Part shown: positions 23,385 to 27,913 of the stretch, piece by piece | How the letters are laid out: each line of letters starts with the position of its first letter | Numbering within the stretch: position 1 is the stretch's first letter | Source of the DNA: Mesotoga sp. UBA6090 | GTDB lineage: Bacteria; Thermotogota; Thermotogae; Petrotogales; Kosmotogaceae | Assembly: GCF_002435945.1 (NCBI RefSeq) | Contig: NZ_DIXC01000011.1 | Coordinates: 1 to 27,913, forward strand | Direction of reading: 5' to 3' | Length of the DNA: 27,913 nt | Translations under genes and position numbers: made by a program | Notes under the pieces: model-generated | Databases searched by the model: none | The model's input: only the letters and a program-made list of their open reading frames with translations | What the model was told of the DNA's origin: nothing

Positions 23385-24347
23385 GTGAAAAAGGCATTAG
23401 TTCTCATGATCCTGGTAGTGTTTGTACTCTCGGCTTTTGCCATGGCCGCCGAGAAGATTAAGATTGGTGTCGCCATCCCGAGTGCAGATCACGGCTGGAC
23501 AGGTGGAATAGTATGGTGGGCACAGAGAGCAATAAAGGACTGGAACGAAAAGGATCCCGATGTTGAGTTCTTCCTTGTTACTGCCGATTCACCCGCGAAA
23601 CAGGTTGGAGACGTTGAAGACCTCATGGTGAAGGGCATCGATGCTCTTGTAATTCTTGCTCATGATTCCGAGCCACTCACACCAGTAGTTGAGAAAGCGT
23701 ACAACAGTGGGATATTCATTGTCTCTGTTGACAGAGGCCTCACCAAGCCTGTCGAAAATGTGTATGTTGCCGGCGACAACCCCGGTCTTGGAAGAGTATC
23801 TGGCGAATGGTTAGCACAGGCCCTGAATTACAAGGGCGATATAGTTGTTCTTGAAGGTATTCCATGCGTAATCAACACCGAAAGAGTAGATGCGTTTAAT
23901 GAAGTCATGGCGAAGTATCCAGATATTAAGATCCTGGATTCTCAGCCGGCTTACTGGGATACTGCACGCGGACTCGAAATTATGGAAAACTACCTTCAGA
24001 AGTATCCTAAGATTGATGCTGTTTGGGCGCAGGATGACGACGTTCTTGTTGGAGTTCTTCAAGCCTACAGGGAATCTGGAAGAAATGATATCAAGCTCTT
24101 CCTTGGTGGCGCCGGATCAAAGGAAATGGTAAAGAAGATCATCGACAATGACCCTCTCGTAAAGGCAGACGTCACATATCCACCGTCAATGATCGCTACG
24201 GGTATTTCGATGGCTGTATTCGCAATGAGGGGCCAGCCTCTCGAAGGCTTCTATCAGCAGCAGATTCCTTCAAAAATAATCCTCGCTGCCGAGCTGATTA
24301 CAGCTGATAACGCTGAACTCTACTACGAACCTGATTCGATATTCTAG
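23385..24347 (+). CDS. Sugar ABC importer substrate-binding protein (RbsB-type)
   Basis: About 320 residues including a signal peptide (KKALVLMILVVFVLSAFAMA), with probable cleavage just before EKIKIGVAI. The mature part has the type I periplasmic binding fold: IGVAIPSADHGWTGGI, DALVILAHDSEPLTPV, FIVSVDRGL, a VEGIPCVINTERVDAF segment and VWAQDDDVLVGVLQAYRE. There is no lipobox cysteine. GTG 23385 follows AGGAGGTG by six bases. The ligand is probably a monosaccharide or polyol linked to the two upstream enzymes. Confidence 0.9.
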   Translation: MKKALVLMILVVFVLSAFAMAAEKIKIGVAIPSADHGWTGGIVWWAQRAIKDWNEKDPDVEFFLVTADSPAKQVGDVEDLMVKGIDALVILAHDSEPLTPVVEKAYNSGIFIVSVDRGLTKPVENVYVAGDNPGLGRVSGEWLAQALNYKGDIVVLEGIPCVINTERVDAFNEVMAKYPDIKILDSQPAYWDTARGLEIMENYLQKYPKIDAVWAQDDDVLVGVLQAYRESGRNDIKLFLGGAGSKEMVKKIIDNDPLVKADVTYPPSMIATGISMAVFAMRGQPLEGFYQQQIPSKIILAAELITADNAELYYEPDSIF

Positions 24348-24370
24348 TTTTTTTGGACCAGCTAGATATT

Positions 24371-24398
24371 CCCGGAGATCTTCGATCTCCGGGTTTTT
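24371..24398 (+). terminator. Rho-independent terminator of the sugar operon
   Basis: CCCGGAGATC / GATCTCCGGG 10-bp stem with TTC loop followed by TTTTT, 24 bases after the binding-protein stop. Confidence 0.9.
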
Positions 24399-24546
24399 GT
24401 TGGTAAAGATAAAGGGCATTTTCAAATCTCTTTTGAGCCAAGAATAAGCTATTGACGAATTCTCAGATATTGAATCGCATTGATGTAGCAAACTTTGTAG
24501 CCCTCTCTCATGTCATAAGCAGTGAGGAAAAAGAGGGGGCGATAGA

Positions 24547-26655
24547 ATGAAGGGTTTTGGGGCAATGGTTCTTTTCGTTTTGGCTAGCACAACTGTTATT
24601 TCAAACGGGGTTGTGGTTCCGCCGTATCCGGTTGAAAGGGATTTGGGCGGATTTGTTATGAACACTCACAATGTTCATATAAAAGTCGAAAATGGAATTG
24701 CAACTGTGGTTATCGAGGAGGAATTTGAGAACACATCCAAGAGATTGCTTGAAGCGGTGTATCTCTTTCCAATACCTTCTTCGGCCGTGATTAGCGACTT
24801 CACTATGAAGATTGGAGATCAGGTTCTCAAGGGAGAAGTTCTGCCGGCCGATCAGGCACGAGAAATCTATCAGGAAATCGTCGCAAAAATGAAAGACCCG
24901 GCATTGCTCGAATACGTTGGAACTCAACTGATCCGAATGAGCATATATCCCTTTGAACCGGGAGAGAAACGCCAGTTCCTGATCCAATACAGTCAGCCTC
25001 TCGAGATTTCTTCAAATTCTTATTCGATGATCTATCCTTTGAAGATTGATAGCTTTCTCTCTGCGCCGATAGGAACTGTCAGCATTAGAGTATCGGTTCC
25101 ATTTCAGATTGCAGAGGTCTATTCACCGACTCACCCGTTCAAAGAGATGATAGGCGCGTCTGGCAGGGATTACATATTTAGCGCAACTGATTTCATGCCA
25201 GGTTCGGACGTAGCCCTAGTTCTTACATCATCGGAAGACGAGATCCCTTCATCCCTCGCCACCCACTGGGATGACGCCATGAATGAAGGATACTTCCTTC
25301 TCACGATTATTCCTAGACTGAAAGAAGAAACAATAATTCCCAAGGATGTGGTCTTCGTTCTCGACATTTCCGGCTCGATGTACGGAGAGAAGATTGAACA
25401 GGCAAAAAGAGCTCTAAAGCAGGTCCTTCAGATGCTTCGCTCCGGGGACCGCTTTGCGATTGTGACTTTCGACGGCCAAGTCCACAATCTCACGGGAGGC
25501 CTGCTTGATGCTTCGGAAAGGGCTGTTTGGATAGAAAATGTAAGGCGCATTCAAGCAGATGGAATGACAAATATCTATGACGCTCTTCAGACAAGCATAG
25601 ACATGTTCAGCAAGGACGACCAGGGAAGATTCAAAGTGCTCCTCTTTCTCACAGATGGGGCCCCCACTGAAGGAATTACAGACACGGGAAAGATAATCAA
25701 CGATGCAACTCCCGAAGCCAGAGCCAGAAATATCCACCTGTTTTCTTTCGGAGTAGGAACGGGCGTCGTTGCTGAACTGCTGGACAGACTTGTCCAGGAA
25801 AATGCAGGAAGAGTAAGCTACATTGTCGAAGGCGAAAACATTGAAGGAAAAGTAACCGATCTATATAGAACGATCGAGACGCCGGCTCTGGAAAACGTGA
25901 CTATATCTATCGAGGGATCTGAGGTCGCGAAGGTTCTCCCGACTGGGCCGCATTCTCTCTTCTCCGGACAGGCTCTAAGACTCTCCGGCATTTACTTTGA
26001 AGAGGGCGATCTGAAAGTTATCGTCGAAGGCACAAGAGGCGGGGAGAGATACAGATATGAGTATCTCTTCAGAGTTTCAAAGAAGCCTGACAGCCCATTC
26101 ATTGCAAAGATCTGGGCACAGAAAAGAATTGCTCATCTTGCAAACTTCTACAGGTACGATTCCTCTCTCTCAGAAGCAGCAAAAGAAGAAGTGAAACAGG
26201 AGATCATTGCTCTTTCAAAGAAATTCAACATAATTAACGAGTTCACCTCCTACCTGATCGCCCCTGAGCGAGTACAGACCTCTACCATGGGAGACAGGGG
26301 CGGTTTCAGCGGGGCCCCCGCTGTAGATGCCGTAATGGCTGCAAAGTCTGTTGCCGAGATGGAACAAGACCAGTTTGTCGAAGGTGGAGCCTCTGACTAC
26401 AAGTTTGTTGACAGTGTAGGATTTGCTCTCGAAGGAGAGATATGGATTCAGGACGATGAAAAGGTCAAGACACTTGAACCGATAAGCCTTGTTGCTTACA
26501 GCGAAGCTTATTTTGAGTTAGCCGACAGAAGCAAGTGGGTAGAAAAGGTTTTTGCGCTAGGGGAAAAAGTCAAGTTCATCTTCAATGGAATCCTTTTCGA
26601 AATTTCAGACGAAGGAATAGAGAGCGTTGAAGAGCTGAACGAAATCTTGAAGTAG
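24547..26655 (+). CDS. Secreted VIT-VWA domain protein
   Basis: A 702-residue protein. The signal peptide (GFGAMVLFVLASTTVISNG) is followed by a VIT (vault/inter-alpha-trypsin) domain at about 20-150 (VENGIATVVIEEEFENTS, LKGEVLPADQAREIYQEIV) and a von Willebrand A domain at about 265-430 with an intact metal-ion adhesion motif (VLDISGSMYG, MTNIYD, LTDGAP). A C-terminal region of 250 residues follows. VIT-VWA proteins resemble inter-alpha-trypsin heavy chains and bacterial sortase-target-like proteins. No LPXTG or C-terminal membrane anchor is seen, so it is likely periplasmic or envelope-associated. The start follows GAGGGGG. It stands alone between two terminators. Confidence 0.85.
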   Translation: MKGFGAMVLFVLASTTVISNGVVVPPYPVERDLGGFVMNTHNVHIKVENGIATVVIEEEFENTSKRLLEAVYLFPIPSSAVISDFTMKIGDQVLKGEVLPADQAREIYQEIVAKMKDPALLEYVGTQLIRMSIYPFEPGEKRQFLIQYSQPLEISSNSYSMIYPLKIDSFLSAPIGTVSIRVSVPFQIAEVYSPTHPFKEMIGASGRDYIFSATDFMPGSDVALVLTSSEDEIPSSLATHWDDAMNEGYFLLTIIPRLKEETIIPKDVVFVLDISGSMYGEKIEQAKRALKQVLQMLRSGDRFAIVTFDGQVHNLTGGLLDASERAVWIENVRRIQADGMTNIYDALQTSIDMFSKDDQGRFKVLLFLTDGAPTEGITDTGKIINDATPEARARNIHLFSFGVGTGVVAELLDRLVQENAGRVSYIVEGENIEGKVTDLYRTIETPALENVTISIEGSEVAKVLPTGPHSLFSGQALRLSGIYFEEGDLKVIVEGTRGGERYRYEYLFRVSKKPDSPFIAKIWAQKRIAHLANFYRYDSSLSEAAKEEVKQEIIALSKKFNIINEFTSYLIAPERVQTSTMGDRGGFSGAPAVDAVMAAKSVAEMEQDQFVEGGASDYKFVDSVGFALEGEIWIQDDEKVKTLEPISLVAYSEAYFELADRSKWVEKVFALGEKVKFIFNGILFEISDEGIESVEELNEILK

Positions 26656-26701
26656 GCATTGTTCTCAACAGAAAGCCTGATAAAGAGCATATCAGCTAGA
26701 A

Positions 26702-26728
26702 GGAACGCAAAACAATTGCGTTCCTTTT
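26702..26728 (+). terminator. Rho-independent terminator of the VIT-VWA gene
   Basis: GGAACGCAA / TTGCGTTCC 9-bp stem with a 5-base loop, followed by TTTT. Confidence 0.85.
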
Positions 26729-27065
26729 GACTGGGGTTGAGTTATTATTTATTACCCGAAAGTTTTTTGTGCGGATCAGCGCCGTTGCTCATGAAGTATC
26801 ACTTGAATACTGTTGAGACCAAGCATTGAACCGAGAGCATAAGAAAGTGCTGTGTCGAGATTCTCCTTTTAGAAAGGGTGAACGTCGTTCGTCCGCAACT
26901 ATTGGGTCTCCCTTCCTTCATCAAATGAATTCTCATGGCCCCAGTAACTTCTATCATCGGCTTTTTAAGCTCAGCATCAATAGGTTATTGGTTAACGCAA
27001 TGTAAAAAACCGAGTCTGTTGTAGGTATATAAGCAATGACTTGAATTCTAAGGAATGGTTTTTCT
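26729..27065. other. Gene-free stretch before the IS110 element
   Basis: No complete gene was found. On the minus strand a short frame near 26780-26870 reads ENLDTALSYALGSMLGLNS then IQVILHE, which looks protein-like but has no start within reach; it may be a remnant. The left end of the IS element probably lies somewhere near 26980-27070, though no terminus could be fixed. Confidence 0.35.
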
Positions 27066-27076
27066 ACAATGATGGT

Positions 27077-27251
27077 GGCAGTCAGGGAGAAGGTAGAGAC
27101 TTGGAGTCTATCAGCCTTCCTTATGGAGGAAGAGCTACGTGGGGACAGCACTCATCTTCTTCCTGGGAGTACTTCAGGTTCTATGATAAGTTCATCCGGG
27201 GAAAGATCCTCAGGAACTCTACAACAGGGAAATCGGTACTCACAGACTGCT
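27077..27251 (+). ncRNA. Candidate IS110 bridge RNA
   Basis: The stretch just upstream of the transposase has no credible protein and folds: closing arms GCAGTC (27078-27083) and GACTGC (27245-27250), an AGACT/AGTCT hairpin (27097-27109), a CTTCC/GGAAG hairpin (27116-27132) and an AGTTC/GAACT arm (27189-27218). IS110 elements are known to encode a bridge RNA in this non-coding end with target and donor loops. The boundaries and the role are inferred from position and folding only. Confidence 0.4.
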
Positions 27252-27279
27252 AATCCATTTATTGTGAGGTGTTGGTTAG

Positions 27280-27913
27280 ATGAAAAAGCAAAGTGGTACG
27301 ATCGTAGGTATCGACTGGTCAGCTGACTCCCACACTTGCTATGACCTCAAGGCTGACAAGAGTTTCAAGATCCCAGACTCTGTTAAAGGTTACGAAAGAC
27401 TGCTTAACGATTATCCAGAGGCAGTTTTCGTGATCGAAGAAGCAAACAACAGGATAGGAGACTACCTTCTCATTAACAATAGAGAGGTGTATGTCTTACC
27501 ACCTTGTAGGTTCAAAGAAGCCAGGAAGTATCATTTCAGTTCTGGAGCAAAGAGCGATAGTCTGGATGCCAAGGCAATAGCTCTTACCTTCAAGGAACAT
27601 CCCTCTTATTGTCTCAAGGCAAGATATTCAGGGGTGGGAGCGAAGATAACTAAACTGGTGACTATGTTCAACATTGTATCTAAGTCTCATAGTCAACAGT
27701 GCAACAGATTGTATTCAGTCCTATTGAGGTATTTCCCCGAATACTTGCACATTATGGATAGGCAGTACAGATCAAATACCTCCTTGAAGGTTCTGAGCAT
27801 TTACCCCACGATAACTGAATTGAGGAAGGTTTCGAACGAAGAGCTTAGGAAGATACTGAACAAAGAGAACCACAGAATGACGAGTGGCTTGAGAAAGAAG
27901 CTTGACAGGATAA
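27280..27913 (+). CDS. IS110-family transposase (DEDD recombinase), 3' end outside window
   Basis: ATG 27280 follows GAGGTG. The frame is open to the window edge (211 codons and continuing). It reads SGTIVGIDWSADSHTCYDL with the first catalytic Asp in a GIDW motif, FVIEEANNRIGDYL with the Glu, and GAKSDSLDAKAIALTF with the paired Asp residues, which together make the DEDD RuvC-like site of IS110 transposases. The C-terminal serine-containing transposase_20 domain would lie to the right, outside the window. Such enzymes use a bridge RNA coded beside them. Confidence 0.85.
   Translation, partial: MKKQSGTIVGIDWSADSHTCYDLKADKSFKIPDSVKGYERLLNDYPEAVFVIEEANNRIGDYLLINNREVYVLPPCRFKEARKYHFSSGAKSDSLDAKAIALTFKEHPSYCLKARYSGVGAKITKLVTMFNIVSKSHSQQCNRLYSVLLRYFPEYLHIMDRQYRSNTSLKVLSIYPTITELRKVSNEELRKILNKENHRMTSGLRKKLDRI

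Noticed and set aside
27041..27326. Two overlapping short open frames before the IS110 transposase
   Set aside because: They lack ribosome sites and cover the stretch that folds as a likely bridge RNA.

Overview
The window looks like a chromosomal segment of a bacterium of moderate GC, most likely a Thermotogota member close to Mesotoga/Kosmotoga. That assignment is an inference from gene content (rbs-type sugar ABC operon, beta-CASP hydrolase next to tRNAs, IS110 element), strong AGGAGG ribosome sites, frequent TTG/GTG starts, and scattered palindromic repeats. No ribosomal RNA or taxonomic marker was available to confirm it.

Layout. Positions 1-1269 are a decayed zone: a structured segment that may be the end of a mobile element, a truncated iron-type alcohol dehydrogenase tail, and dispersed palindromic repeats. 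Positions 1270-4066 hold two divergent housekeeping genes, a glutamate symporter-like carrier (minus) and a metallo-beta-lactamase/beta-CASP hydrolase (plus). Positions 4073-4419 are a tRNA operon (Leu-UAA, initiator Met, elongator Met) with a near-ideal promoter.

The main discovery is a 12.5-kb genomic island (about 4408-16964) inserted at the 3' end of the elongator tRNA-Met gene. It is bounded by a perfect 19-bp direct repeat, and a large serine recombinase lies directly against the right repeat. The cargo is defence-like: a translationally coupled AAA ATPase plus TOPRIM/DUF3226-like pair (OLD/PARIS-like organisation), a single-chain restriction-methylation enzyme, a coupled HD-GYP sensor plus multi-TM protein (PycTM-like) plus a 47-residue peptide, and a TcmP / Gp37-Gp68 (DUF5131) pair with a small companion protein. 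The recombinase is frameshifted near its C-terminus, so the island may now be immobile. A diverged ~0.39-kb duplication carrying a LexA/S24-type remnant lies a similar distance downstream of both att copies, which suggests successive integrations at one tRNA.

Right of the island (17008-18376) are the displaced tRNA terminator, a gene fragment, the second LexA-like remnant and a 5'-truncated ABC-2 permease. Positions 18697-24347 are an intact carbohydrate operon: Gfo/Idh/MocA oxidoreductase, sugar-phosphate isomerase/epimerase-like protein, then ATPase, permease and binding protein of a ribose-type ABC importer, ended by a strong terminator. A secreted VIT-VWA protein (24547-26655) follows. 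The window ends in an IS110-family transposase (27280 onward, cut by the window edge) preceded by a foldable non-coding segment that is a candidate bridge RNA.
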